Shown here in pieces: positions 34,861 through 43,531 of a stretch of DNA of 64,000 nt. A program made the translations under genes and the position numbers. The notes beneath the pieces were generated by a model. The model did not search any database and had not been told where the DNA came from. It saw only the letters and a program-made list of their open reading frames with translations. This DNA comes from Pseudomonas antarctica (GTDB taxonomy: Bacteria; Pseudomonadota; Gammaproteobacteria; Pseudomonadales; Pseudomonadaceae). The stretch lies in contig NZ_CP015600.1 in assembly GCF_001647715.1 (NCBI RefSeq), forward strand, positions 2,480,001 through 2,544,000, given 5' to 3'. The number at the start of each line of letters is the position of its first letter. Positions within the stretch are counted from its first letter, which is position 1.

Positions 34861-35244
34861 ATGAAATTGAGCCACCCTGACCGTTCGCTGATCGCCTGGG
34901 CCCTGTACTTTTGCGTGCTGATGAACGTGTTCGCCTGCGGTTTGGGGCATGGGCAAATGTTGGGCCAGCAGCTCAATGGCATCGGGGGGGCGTTCTGTTC
35001 GGTGGGCGGTAGCCAGGCGCCAGTTTCCGACAAAGGGTCAGGTATCCCGGCCTCCAGCAACATCTCGAACTACTTTGCCTGCCCGGTGTGCGCTGCCGTG
35101 ACGGTGGCCATCGTGTTCCTCATCGGCCTGGCCTGGTTGCTGAGCCTTAAGCAAACCCCGCGCCCTACCCACGAGCGCCGCAACAAAGCCCCTCCGCGCT
35201 ACTCATGGCCCTCGGCCAACCCTCGCGCTTCCCCCGCATTCTGA
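34861..35244 (+). CDS. DUF2946 domain protein
   Basis: 127 residues. An N-terminal hydrophobic segment (LIAWALYFCVLMNVFACGLG) and a second at VCAAVTVAIVFLIGLAWLL flank a short loop with CSVGG. DUF2946 proteins accompany copper genes in Pseudomonas, and the position opposite SCO/PCuAC fits a copper-related membrane role. Function unproven. Confidence 0.8.
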   Translation: MKLSHPDRSLIAWALYFCVLMNVFACGLGHGQMLGQQLNGIGGAFCSVGGSQAPVSDKGSGIPASSNISNYFACPVCAAVTVAIVFLIGLAWLLSLKQTPRPTHERRNKAPPRYSWPSANPRASPAF

Positions 35245-35306
35245 CGTGTGCCTTGGGTCTCCTGTGATCAGGAGACGTTCTATCGTCACGACTGTGAGTG
35301 CGTTTC

Positions 35307-35852
35307 ATGAACCCTCTATTGCCTGCCGGCGCCAGCCGCCTGGTCAGCAAGGCGTCCCGTCGCTTGCGCGCGGAGCCGTTGCGGCCCGAATACCCCAGCA
35401 ATTCCCGCTGCTTCGTGCATTTGGATGCACGCTTGTTGCCGCATTGGCATGCCTTGTTCGATATTTGCCCGGCACTGCTCAAGCTTGATCCGCCGGAGGG
35501 CTTGAACCTGTTTCGCAGCTTCATGACCTGGGCCTATCGCAACCAGACGCCGCAGGATTGGACCTATCACCTGAATGTCTGCCGCTGGCTGCTCACGTCG
35601 CCGTATCGAGTACAGATCGACGACGAACCCATTGAGGCGTTTATGGCGGCAGCGGCAGCCCGCTGGATCAATACCGATGAAAGCCAGGCTCAGGGCGTGG
35701 TTCTTGGCTGGCGCGATTCGACGGTGTTCGATTGGAAGGGCGCTGCGGTGGTCGGTGTCGAACAGCAGGTACTGCCAGCCCCGACCGGCGACTTTGCCTG
35801 GTGCCCGCTGACCCGGCAGGCGGGCTTCAGCGGCTGGTTGCCGGTGCCGTAG
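35307..35852 (+). CDS. conserved hypothetical protein
   Basis: About 181 residues (MNPLLPAGASRLVSKASRRL...), without signal peptide or membrane helix. Tryptophan-rich blocks (TWAYRNQTPQDWTYHLNVCRWL) suggest a folded soluble domain, but the family is not recognised. It may start at GTG 35298 or ATG 35307. Codon use is ordinary for the region, so it is probably expressed. Confidence 0.6.
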   Translation: MNPLLPAGASRLVSKASRRLRAEPLRPEYPSNSRCFVHLDARLLPHWHALFDICPALLKLDPPEGLNLFRSFMTWAYRNQTPQDWTYHLNVCRWLLTSPYRVQIDDEPIEAFMAAAAARWINTDESQAQGVVLGWRDSTVFDWKGAAVVGVEQQVLPAPTGDFAWCPLTRQAGFSGWLPVP

Positions 35853-35962
35853 GGTTAAGGCGAACCCATTCGCAACGCTGGCCACGGCGATGCCTTGAGC
35901 GCAGGCCGGTGGCGGCCTCAATCGCGAAGCGTTTCGTCACGGCTTGAAGGCGATGCGGGCGG

Positions 35963-36250
35963 CTAGCTGCCGCTGCGCGTTGCCTTCTTCTTGGTCTTCT
36001 TGCTGGTGGGCTGCTTGTTTGACGAGCCACTGGTGGAGGCCTTTTCTTTCGGCGGTGTGTCAGCTTTTTTGGTGGAGTCCGAAGGGCTGCTGGGATAGGT
36101 GCCCGGAGGCAATGCGGAGCCGGCGACGCGGTTGCCGTTAAGCGAGTTTGCCGGAGCGACATTATCGCCAAAAGCGGCAAAGGCTGGGCTTGCCAGCAGG
36201 GCCGTAAAACCGACGATAAGCAAAATCCTTTGGGAAGTACTGGTCTTCAT
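35963..36250 (-). CDS. small exported low-complexity protein
   Basis: 95 residues. The signal peptide (ILLIVGFTALLASPAFA) is followed by a Ser/Thr/Lys/Pro-rich tail ending SKKTKKKATRSGS. Function unknown; the basic tail could bind nucleic acid or the envelope. GGGGAAAG precedes ATG 36250. Confidence 0.65.
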   Translation of the reverse strand: MKTSTSQRILLIVGFTALLASPAFAAFGDNVAPANSLNGNRVAGSALPPGTYPSSPSDSTKKADTPPKEKASTSGSSNKQPTSKKTKKKATRSGS

Positions 36251-36276
36251 GACGCTTTCCCCTTGATTAGGCCGAA

Positions 36277-36294
36277 GCCCGGAAAAAACCGGGC
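36277..36294. terminator. hairpin between two small genes
   Basis: GCCCGG and CCGGGC enclose a loop of six A/T bases, 17 bases after the KGG gene. No T-tract tail, so termination is only possible. Confidence 0.3.
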
Positions 36295-36310
36295 CCCGGT
36301 GGTGTTTCAA

Positions 36311-36484
36311 TCAAGACTTCTTGCCGCCGCCGGCGCTGTGCGCGCCGCCTTTTTTACCGGCTTCAGAAGCCTTTTCACGGTCATTGGCAAAATTGCCGCC
36401 GGAGCCTTGACCACCGCTTTTGTGCGGGGTGTCCGGCTTGCCTTTGCCGCCTGCGCCTGTCGTGGTTTTTCCGTTAGTAGCCAT
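36311..36484 (-). CDS. KGG-motif stress-induced small protein
   Basis: 57 residues (MATNGKTTTGAGGKGKPDT...), with GGNFANDREKASEAGKKGGAHS, the KGG/con-10-like motif found in YciG-type general stress proteins. It is hydrophilic and probably intrinsically disordered. GAGGA precedes the ATG. It lies in a cluster of stress genes (ClpP-like, PfpI, DUF4142). Confidence 0.8.
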   Translation of the reverse strand: MATNGKTTTGAGGKGKPDTPHKSGGQGSGGNFANDREKASEAGKKGGAHSAGGGKKS

Positions 36485-36593
36485 TTCCAAATTCCTCATC
36501 AATGAGTGAATCAATTCAATGGTGTCGCTTAATTGGGAATGCGCCATCCAAATCAAAGTTTGAAAAAGTTCGCGAGCATGCGACGAGCGGTTA

Positions 36594-37151
36594 TTACCCG
36601 CCGCTGACTTTCCAATGCTTGATGTCTTCGGAAAACACCACCTGCTTGACCTCATGGGCGATCCCGTAAGCCAGTGATTCATGGGCGGCAATGACTTTTT
36701 CCTCGGCCGACAGGCACTTGAAAATATCCAGCTGGGTATCGGCCTGGGTGGTCTCCAGCTCATAGATTTTCACATAGCGCGCCAAATCGTTATCCAGGCT
36801 CGACAGGTACTCGCGCAGGCGCTGGTGGTCCACCGAGCTTTGGCTGAAATACCAGTTCATCGGGTGGATCAAAAAACGCGAGTGCGGTGTGGTGATGCGA
36901 CGGTTCGCCGCCAGGAACATGATGATGCCCATGGATTCGATATTGCCCGCGTTAATCGCGCACAACGGCACCGGCAGCGCCTTGAGGAAGGTGTAGAGGG
37001 TAAAGCCGAAGTTGGTGCTGCCACCGGTGGTCGAGAGGTTCAGCAGCAGGGAACTGGCGCCTTCGTCAATCGCATCCAGGCAACAGTCGCGAAAGCGTTC
37101 GCTGGTACCCTGGTCGATCTGGCAGTGAAAGTGAATAACGTGCTCGGTCAT
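36594..37151 (-). CDS. ClpP-like serine protease
   Basis: 185 residues with the ClpP/crotonase fold. The nucleophile block is NIESMGIIMFLAANRR (serine in ESMG), and the histidine block is SRFLIHPMNWYF. It is shorter and more divergent than housekeeping ClpP and lacks an adjacent ATPase gene. It may be a stress-related peptidase. It is the upstream neighbour of the KGG gene, with 109 bp between. Confidence 0.8.
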   Translation of the reverse strand: MTEHVIHFHCQIDQGTSERFRDCCLDAIDEGASSLLLNLSTTGGSTNFGFTLYTFLKALPVPLCAINAGNIESMGIIMFLAANRRITTPHSRFLIHPMNWYFSQSSVDHQRLREYLSSLDNDLARYVKIYELETTQADTQLDIFKCLSAEEKVIAAHESLAYGIAHEVKQVVFSEDIKHWKVSGG

Positions 37152-37311
37152 CCTGAACCTCCGTAGTCCAACGCAAAAGAGGTAACTGGGGTTGAGTCTA
37201 GAAGGTTGCTCAAGATGCGCCGCGATGATTGGGCGTGAGTGCTGGCTGAAAATCAGATGGAACCCTGAAGCGATCTGCTTGACCTAACGCATAGACCTCA
37301 GGAGGTGAATC

Positions 37312-37518
37312 ATGCAATTAGAATATATCTGGATCATTTTGGCAGTGGTTCTGCTGATTCTGGAATTGTGGGCGATCAACGTCGTTTTGCGCAGCACCGG
37401 TGGCTGGGAGACCAAAGGGTTGTGGTTGATCATTCTGATCTTCGTACCGCTGTTCGGGCTGATCGCCTGGGCCATGTTCGGGCCAAAACGCGAGATGCCT
37501 GAAGTTCGAAAAAACTGA
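37312..37518 (+). CDS. PLD nuclease N-terminal (PLDc_N) small membrane protein
   Basis: 68 residues with two transmembrane helices (YIWIILAVVLLILELWAI, GLWLIILIFVPLFGLIAWAMFG) separated by a short loop. This is the PLDc_N module, usually fused to cardiolipin synthases but here alone. CAGGAGG precedes the ATG. Confidence 0.88.
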   Translation: MQLEYIWIILAVVLLILELWAINVVLRSTGGWETKGLWLIILIFVPLFGLIAWAMFGPKREMPEVRKN

Positions 37519-37535
37519 CGCTGAACCCGACTGAA

Positions 37536-37561
37536 AACAGGCGCCCAAGGGGCGCCTGTTT
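37536..37561. terminator. bidirectional rho-independent terminator
   Basis: AACAGGCGCC-CAAG-GGCGCCTGTTT with A-rich left and T-rich right flanks lies between convergent genes. Confidence 0.85.
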
Positions 37562-37578
37562 GCATTCCAGGCCCTGCG

Positions 37579-38139
37579 TTAACCTGCAACGGCCTTGGCA
37601 ATCGCCTCGTTGAACGCCGGCAAGTCATCCGGTGTACGCGAGGTAATCAAGGTCCAGCCATTGGCGGTGCACTCTTTGACTTCGGCGTCGACCCAGCCGG
37701 CAGCGCCGGCATTTTCGAGGTCGATGCGTACGCTCTTGTAGGAGGTCAAGGTCTTGCCCTTGATCACCCCCGCGTCGATCAGCGCCCAGGGTCCATGACA
37801 GATTGCTGCGATGGTTTTGCCGGCGTTGACGAAGTCGTTGATCAGTTTCAACGCTGCCGCATCCTGGCGCAGGGTGTCGGCATTGACGGTGCCGCCAGGG
37901 ATGACCAGGGCGTCAAAGTCGCTGCTGGCGACATCCGCGAGCTGCACGTCGGATTCCACGGTTTGATCCTTCTCGGTATCGCCGACGAAGGTCTGGGTCG
38001 TGCCGCCTTTGCTGGAGGCGTGAGTGACAGTCGCACCGTAACCGCGCAGGGCTTGCAGCGGCTTGAGCAGTTCATCGCGCTCGATACCGGTGTTGGAGGT
38101 GATGATGAGGATGTTCTTGCCGTTGAGTTGCGAACTCAT
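37579..38139 (-). CDS. DJ-1/PfpI family protein (type 1 glutamine amidotransferase-like)
   Basis: 186 residues. The nucleophile elbow AAICHGPWALIDAG carries the catalytic cysteine next to histidine, and DALVIPGGTVNADTL supplies the conserved glycine loop. Relatives act as proteases, chaperones or glyoxalase/deglycases in stress. GGAG precedes the ATG. The DUF4142 gene ends upstream on the same strand. Confidence 0.9.
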   Translation of the reverse strand: MSSQLNGKNILIITSNTGIERDELLKPLQALRGYGATVTHASSKGGTTQTFVGDTEKDQTVESDVQLADVASSDFDALVIPGGTVNADTLRQDAAALKLINDFVNAGKTIAAICHGPWALIDAGVIKGKTLTSYKSVRIDLENAGAAGWVDAEVKECTANGWTLITSRTPDDLPAFNEAIAKAVAG

Positions 38140-38168
38140 GGTCGAGTGTCTCCTAAGTCAGGGAAGGA

Positions 38169-38672
38169 TCAGTGGGCGTGATTGGCTTGCAGCTCCTTGG
38201 CCATTTTCAGGTGGGCTTCAAGGGTCGGCAGCGTTTTGGTGGCGAAGGCTTTCAACTCGGCGTTGTCCGAAGAGGCGGCTTCTTTCTTGAACAACTCGAC
38301 GGTTTTTTCGTGGGCCGCCACCTGGTTGTTGGCGTAGGCCTTGTCGAACGATTCGTCGCGCAGTTCCAGGATGGCCTTCTTGGCTTTGTCGGTCAGCGCG
38401 GCGTCATCGGGGACTTCGATGTCCAGCTTCTTCGCCAGTGCCGCCAGTTCCTGGTTGGCTTTGGTGTGGTCGGTGACCATGTGTTGGGCGAAAGTCTTCA
38501 CGTCGCTCGCGCTGCTTTTTTCCAGCGCCAGCTTGCCGGCTTCCACCTCGGTGATACCGCCTTGGGCAGCGTCGTCGACAAAGCTGTTGGACGTAGCGGC
38601 CATGGCCGTGGTCATGGAGCCCGCAACCAGCACAAAGGTCAGGCCCATTTGTTTCATCAGCAGAGTAGTCAT
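38169..38672 (-). CDS. DUF4142 exported protein
   Basis: 167 residues with a signal peptide (LTFVLVAGSMTTAMAA), then the DUF4142 helical bundle (FVDDAAQGGITEVEAGKLAL, FAQHMVTDHTKANQELAALA). The histidines suggest a ferritin-like fold, but function is unknown; family members are stress-linked. AAGGAG precedes ATG 38672. Confidence 0.88.
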   Translation of the reverse strand: MTTLLMKQMGLTFVLVAGSMTTAMAATSNSFVDDAAQGGITEVEAGKLALEKSSASDVKTFAQHMVTDHTKANQELAALAKKLDIEVPDDAALTDKAKKAILELRDESFDKAYANNQVAAHEKTVELFKKEAASSDNAELKAFATKTLPTLEAHLKMAKELQANHAH

Positions 38673-38874
38673 GGTGAATCTCCTTGAAATCGACAATGGC
38701 GTGATGCCGTACCTGATGGTTGAGCGAGTGCTGGAGCAAAAGGTTTAAATTAATTCGCAGTTATTTCGCCGGTGGCACTGGCGGGCAATTTCCTTGAACT
38801 AACCCACTTCGCAGGGCTCTGCTGCATAAGTGCCTGCCGATTTAGGTGGGCGTTCAACTGCCTGGAGATACGCC

Positions 38875-39099
38875 GTGACCGATCACAAAACCGTCGATAA
38901 AACCCCGTCGCCCATCAGCTCGGAAGACGCGCAGAAAGGCACCGAAAAACCTGCCAAAGGGCAGACGCTGGAACGTGCGAACCCGCATACCGAAACCGTG
39001 GACAAGGTGCTGACGCCTACGTCGATCAAGGACACCGAGCGCCAGACCGACGCCATCAACGAGCAGGCCGCCAAGGCTGAGCGCAAGTTGGGCCACTGA
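38875..39099 (+). CDS. small hydrophilic hypothetical protein
   Basis: 74 residues from a GTG start (MTDHKTVDKTPSPISSEDAQ), which has GGAG at proper spacing. It is rich in Thr, Lys and Glu, lacks hydrophobic segments and is likely disordered. It ends 2 bp before the next gene and is probably cotranscribed with it. Confidence 0.6.
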   Translation: MTDHKTVDKTPSPISSEDAQKGTEKPAKGQTLERANPHTETVDKVLTPTSIKDTERQTDAINEQAAKAERKLGH

Positions 39100-39101
39100 G
39101 C

Positions 39102-39533
39102 ATGGCTCGGTCCATTACGGCGTCTGAACTGGGCATCGAGCTCAAGCCCGGGGATGACGCCAGCCTGTTCAGATGGTTTATCGCCAGCTTCCTGATGGGC
39201 AAGCGTATCCAGGCGCCCATTGCGGCGCAGGCTTACAAGGTGATCGTGGAAGAGCAGGGCCGTGATACTGCGCGTAAGTTGCAGCACTGCACATCGCGTG
39301 AACTGGTCAGCATGCTCGGGCGCGCCCATTACGTGCGTTACGACGAAACCACGGCGCAGCGCTTGCTCGACCTCAGCGCCAAATTGAACGCCGAGTACGC
39401 CGGCAAAATCACCCATATTCGCAGCGCCAGCCAGGACCGTCAGGCTTTTGAAAAGCGCCTGGGCGAATTCGATGGCGTCGGGCCCAAGACGATCGAGATT
39501 TTCATGCGCGACGCGGCCACGGTGCTGTTTTGA
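39102..39533 (+). CDS. helix-hairpin-helix DNA-repair-like protein
   Basis: 143 residues. The C-terminal EFDGVGPKTIEIFMRD is a helix-hairpin-helix DNA-binding motif as in the endonuclease III/HhH-GPD superfamily. No catalytic Lys-Asp pair or Fe-S cysteines are seen, so DNA binding rather than glycosylase activity is likely. It overlaps the DUF72 gene by 4 bases. Confidence 0.7.
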   Translation: MARSITASELGIELKPGDDASLFRWFIASFLMGKRIQAPIAAQAYKVIVEEQGRDTARKLQHCTSRELVSMLGRAHYVRYDETTAQRLLDLSAKLNAEYAGKITHIRSASQDRQAFEKRLGEFDGVGPKTIEIFMRDAATVLF

Positions 39534-40258
39534 CGGCACGGCTGTATGTGGGGTGTGCCGGCTGGAGTTTGCCATGCGAACGCTGGCCGGACTTTGCCGG
39601 CCAGGGCACGCATTTGCAGCGTTATGCAGCGCGTTTCAATGCGGTGGAAATCAACAGTTCGTTTTACCGCCCGCACCAGCCCAAGACTTACCAGCGCTGG
39701 GCGGAATCGGTGCCGCCGGCGTTTCGGTTTTCGGTCAAGGTGCCCAAGCGCATCACCCATGAACTGCGTTTACAGCACTGCGAGGCGGCGCTGGATGAGT
39801 TCCTTGGGCAGTGCCTGCATCTGGGGGAAAAGCTCGGCTGCCTGCTGGTTCAACTACCGCCTTCGCTGAGCTATGACCCCGTTGTGGCCGCGGGATTTTT
39901 CAGTGCAGTGCGCCAGCGCTTTGCCGGTGCCGTGGTGCTGGAACCGCGCCATGCCACGTGGCTTGAGGCTCAAGCGTTGTTGGTGGAGATGCAGATGGGG
40001 CGCGTGGTCGCCGACCCAGCGGTGATCGACGCCGGCGTGGGTTGGCAGGGCGTACAGTATTGGCGCCTGCACGGTTCGCCGCGTATCTACCACAGCGCCT
40101 ATGGCCCGCAACGGGTGCAGGCGTTCGCGCGACAGTTGAACCACGCTGTCGAATCCGGCGTTCCCACCTGGTGCATCTTCGATAACACCGCCAGCGGCCA
40201 CGCAGTGACCGATGCGTTGTTGTTACTCGACCTCCACGCGCAGCACTTCCAGGCCTAA
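39530..40258 (+). CDS. DUF72 domain protein (YecE-like)
   Basis: 242 residues. VGCAGWSLP at the N-terminus, NAVEINSSFYRPH, FSVKVPKRITHELRL and VLEPRHATWL are DUF72 hallmarks; the fold is a TIM barrel of unknown activity. Start TTG 39530 overlaps the previous stop as TTGA, and there is no in-frame ATG nearby. The tail overlaps the DeoR gene by 36 bp. Confidence 0.88.
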   Translation: MTARLYVGCAGWSLPCERWPDFAGQGTHLQRYAARFNAVEINSSFYRPHQPKTYQRWAESVPPAFRFSVKVPKRITHELRLQHCEAALDEFLGQCLHLGEKLGCLLVQLPPSLSYDPVVAAGFFSAVRQRFAGAVVLEPRHATWLEAQALLVEMQMGRVVADPAVIDAGVGWQGVQYWRLHGSPRIYHSAYGPQRVQAFARQLNHAVESGVPTWCIFDNTASGHAVTDALLLLDLHAQHFQA

Positions 40259-41008
40259 CTGCTCATACGCCTCGACACTCGGCACATGCCACTCCGTGAT
40301 AAGCGTATGGATTCGGTTGCACGGCGCGACCACAAAGGGTTCCACCGCGCCGAGCTTATCGGCCAGGGTCACGGCCACGACATGGGATGCGCTGTCGAGC
40401 AAGGCTTGTTTGACCGCCACTTCATCGAAATGCAGCGAGGTGATACCGACCTGTGGATGCAACGCGCACACGCCCGTAAACAGCAGGTCGGCCTTGATGC
40501 TCTGGATCAGGCGCACGGCATCCTGGCCGCTGGTGGACAAGGTGGCAGGGTTGAGCTGGCCACCGGCGAGGATCACTTTTACCTCGGGATGATCCGCCAG
40601 GGCGATGGCGATCATCGGCGACGGCGTGATCACGGTCAGGCGGATCGAGCGCGGTAACGACTGGGCAATCTGCAGTGTGGTGGAGCCGGAATCGAACAGC
40701 ACGATCTGGCCATCCTCCACCAGGTCAGCCGCCAGTTGCGCGAGGTGGCGCTTGACCTCGTTGGTCTCGCCGACGCGGGTGAAGAAGTCCTTGCCGGTGT
40801 CTTTGGGCCGGGGCAGGGCGCCGCCGTGCACGCGTTGCAACAAGCCGGCAGCGGCGAGTTCGCCGAGGTCGCGGCGAATGGTGTCCTGGGACACGGCAAA
40901 GTGTTCAACCAGCTCAGACGCGGTGACTTTACCGTCGCGCTCCAGCAGCAACAGGATCTTTTGTTTGCGCAAAGAAGGCAGGTCGACAGCTTGGTGGGTG
41001 TTGTGCAT
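40223..41008 (-). CDS. DeoR/GlpR family transcriptional regulator
   Basis: 261 residues. The N-terminal helix-turn-helix is VTASELVEHFAVSQDTIRRDLGEL, and the C-terminal sugar-phosphate-binding domain contains LFDSGSTTLQIAQSL and DEVAVKQALLDSA. It probably represses the divergent FMN-dependent dehydrogenase or a sugar pathway in response to a phosphorylated ligand. Confidence 0.9.
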   Translation of the reverse strand: MHNTHQAVDLPSLRKQKILLLLERDGKVTASELVEHFAVSQDTIRRDLGELAAAGLLQRVHGGALPRPKDTGKDFFTRVGETNEVKRHLAQLAADLVEDGQIVLFDSGSTTLQIAQSLPRSIRLTVITPSPMIAIALADHPEVKVILAGGQLNPATLSTSGQDAVRLIQSIKADLLFTGVCALHPQVGITSLHFDEVAVKQALLDSASHVVAVTLADKLGAVEPFVVAPCNRIHTLITEWHVPSVEAYEQLGLEVLRVEVE

Positions 41009-41129
41009 GTTTGTGCTTCTTTTTGCGGGTTTATGCGAGATTAATCATCTGCTGAAGTAAACGCAATGGCTGGTTGCGCAGCCGATCGGCGGTTACTCTC
41101 TGCGCTCAGTTCAGGGAGAGGTGACCCAG

Positions 41130-42290
41130 ATGTCGTTGATCACAACCATCGAAGACTTACGCAAACTGGCGCAGAAACGTGTCCCCCGGATGTTTTACGA
41201 TTACGCCGATTCCGGCTCCTGGACTGAAAGTACCTACCGGGCCAATGAAAGCGATTTTGCCCGCATCAAATTCCGCCAGCGGGTGGCGCGCAATATCGAT
41301 GAGCGTTCGATCCGCGCCACCATGATCGGCCAGGACATGGCCATGCCTGTCGCCCTCGCACCCACTGGTCTGGCGGGTATGCAGCATGCCGATGGCGAGA
41401 TCCTGACCGCCCGCGCCGCCGCCGCTTTTGGCCTGCGCTATACCTTGTCGACCATGAGCATCTGCTCGTTGGAAGACATTGCCGAACACGTAGGCCAGCC
41501 GTTCTGGTTCCAGCTGTATGTGATGCGTGATCGCGGGTTTATCGAGCAGTTGATCGAGCGCGCCAAGGCCGCCGGGGTGGACGCGCTGGTGCTGACTCTC
41601 GACTTGCAGATTCTCGGGCAACGCCATAAGGACTTGATCAACGGTCTGTCGGCGCCGCCCAAACTGACCCTGCCGAATATCCTCAACATGATGACCAAAC
41701 CGCGTTGGGTGATGGGCATGCTCGGCACCCAACGTCGCGGCTTCGGCAATATCGTCGGGCATGTAAAAGGCGTGGCGGACATGAGTTCGCTGTCGTCGTG
41801 GACCGCCCAGCAATTCGACCCGCGCCTGAGTTGGGATGATGTGGAGTGGATCAAGAAATGCTGGGGCGGCAAGCTGATCATCAAGGGCATCCTTGATGTG
41901 GAAGACGCGCGCCTGGCGGCCAATTCCGGTGCGGATGCGTTGGTGGTGAGCAACCACGGTGGCCGTCAGCTGGATGGGGCGCCGTCGAGCATCAGCCAGT
42001 TACCGGCGATTGTCGAGGCGGTGGGCGATCAGATTGAAGTGTGGCTCGACGGCGGCATTCGCTCCGGCCAGGACGTACTGAAAGCCATGGCATTGGGCGC
42101 GAAAGGCACCCTGATCGGCCGCCCGCATTTGTATGGTTTGGGGGCGATGGGCGAGGCGGGCGTGACCAAGGCCCTTGACATCATCGCCCGTGAGCTGGAT
42201 GTGTCGATGGCACTGTGCGGCTATAACGATATACGCAATGTGAATCGCGAGATTTTGCTGCCGGGTACCTTTCCCACAGGCGTTTATTGA
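41130..42290 (+). CDS. FMN-dependent alpha-hydroxyacid dehydrogenase (LldD-like)
   Basis: 386 residues, a TIM barrel of the LldD/glycolate oxidase family. YDYADSGSW near the N-terminus, PVALAPTGLAG, and ALVVSNHGGRQLDG with the catalytic histidine and substrate arginine are present. DGGIRSGQDVLKAMALGAKG and LIGRP bind the FMN phosphate. It oxidises L-lactate or a similar acid; no lldP permease is adjacent. ATG 41130 follows GGGAGAGG with correct spacing. It is divergent from the DeoR regulator. Confidence 0.9.
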   Translation: MSLITTIEDLRKLAQKRVPRMFYDYADSGSWTESTYRANESDFARIKFRQRVARNIDERSIRATMIGQDMAMPVALAPTGLAGMQHADGEILTARAAAAFGLRYTLSTMSICSLEDIAEHVGQPFWFQLYVMRDRGFIEQLIERAKAAGVDALVLTLDLQILGQRHKDLINGLSAPPKLTLPNILNMMTKPRWVMGMLGTQRRGFGNIVGHVKGVADMSSLSSWTAQQFDPRLSWDDVEWIKKCWGGKLIIKGILDVEDARLAANSGADALVVSNHGGRQLDGAPSSISQLPAIVEAVGDQIEVWLDGGIRSGQDVLKAMALGAKGTLIGRPHLYGLGAMGEAGVTKALDIIARELDVSMALCGYNDIRNVNREILLPGTFPTGVY

Positions 42291-42319
42291 GCAAAAAAAT
42301 CGTAAAAAAGTAAAAAGAG

Positions 42320-42354
42320 TTGTCCACGGAAACCGTGGGTATCTCTGTGGATAA
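42320..42354. promoter_or_regulatory. inverted DnaA-box-like pair
   Basis: TTGTCCACG at 42320-42328 and TGTGGATAA at 42346-42354 (complement TTATCCACA, a perfect DnaA box) face each other in a 190-bp intergenic region between convergent genes. Confidence 0.35.
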
Positions 42355-42482
42355 CTTTGCGAAGGCCCGGCAGGGTTGGCGATTTAACCCTCGGTTAATA
42401 TTTGATCAATTTTCGGCGCGGGCCAGTATGGGCAGGGTTTACGCTTGACAGCCAAGCGCGAACCCAGTGCCGAAAAGCATTT

Positions 42483-43409
42483 TTATGAGTCGTCACTACG
42501 GCCTGTGGAGTGCGTGACCACCTGCGCCGGCCCCTTTGATCGCATCAGGTTGTCCAGCGCCTGGCCATAACTGTGGCCAGCCAGGCTCATGCTGTTGTTA
42601 TGGGTGGCGCCAGGCACCAGCAATAACCGCTTGGGTTCCTGGGCGGCTTCAAACAATTGTTGGCTGAAACGCGGTGGCACGTACTGGTCGGCGAGGCCAT
42701 GCACGACCAGCAGGGGCATGTGCACGTCGGCAATCTTGTCGATGGAATCGAACTTCTGCGACAGCAACCAGCGCACCGGTAGCGAGGTATTGGCCACGGC
42801 TGCGGCCGCGTCCCCGAGTGAAGTGAAGGTGGACTCGATCACGAGCCCGCGCACGGGAACCGGCGTCTGTTTACTCAACTGCGCGGCCAGGTCGATGGCG
42901 ACCGCACCGCCCAGTGAGTGCCCGTAGATCAGGCGTTTGCCGGGGTCGGGCTGCAACACCTGAAAGCGCTCCCAGGCAATGCGCGCGTCTTCATACACCG
43001 TGGTTTCCGAAGGCAGGTCACCGTGGCTTTGGCCAAAACCCCGGTAGTCGATGGCCAGAACCGAGAAGCCCAGCGCGTGCAATTGCTCAATGCGAAACAG
43101 TTGCCCGGTGAGGTTCCAGCGCACGCCGTGCAGGTAGAGGATCGCCGGCGCATCCTGCTTGTCCGCCGGGTACCACCAGCCGTGGAGGTTCTGCCCTGGT
43201 TTGAAACTGGCGGGCTTGATATCGAATTCCTGTACGGCCTTGGGCAGGCCGGTGTACCAACCCGCGGTGCCCGGCTCGATGCGAAACACCAGCTCGCGTT
43301 CCTTGTGTTGCAGCACGGCGCAGCCTACCGGCAGGCCGATGATCAGAATGGCCATGCACAGCAGGGGAAACCAGCGCAGGCCCAGGCGAGACAGAAAACG
43401 AGATGGCAT
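42483..43409 (-). CDS. alpha/beta hydrolase, membrane-anchored (BEM46-like)
   Basis: 308 residues from ATG 43409. The N-terminal anchor is WFPLLCMAILIIGLPVGCAV. The hydrolase core has LYLHGVRWN for the oxyanion hole, the nucleophile elbow IYGHSLGGAVA, and a late acid and histidine (DQYVPP, GATHNN). The substrate is unknown; it is probably a serine esterase acting at the inner membrane face. Confidence 0.88.
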   Translation of the reverse strand: MPSRFLSRLGLRWFPLLCMAILIIGLPVGCAVLQHKERELVFRIEPGTAGWYTGLPKAVQEFDIKPASFKPGQNLHGWWYPADKQDAPAILYLHGVRWNLTGQLFRIEQLHALGFSVLAIDYRGFGQSHGDLPSETTVYEDARIAWERFQVLQPDPGKRLIYGHSLGGAVAIDLAAQLSKQTPVPVRGLVIESTFTSLGDAAAAVANTSLPVRWLLSQKFDSIDKIADVHMPLLVVHGLADQYVPPRFSQQLFEAAQEPKRLLLVPGATHNNSMSLAGHSYGQALDNLMRSKGPAQVVTHSTGRSDDS

Positions 43410-43531
43410 GAAGGTTCCAGGACAAAGGCGAAGCACGCGTTTTACCAGATGGTGCAAGACCGCAGGAATTAATTCGACAGTCGACCCAGGGGTTTGCTTG
43501 CAAAGTGTTACCGCATTGAACAGGCGCCGGT

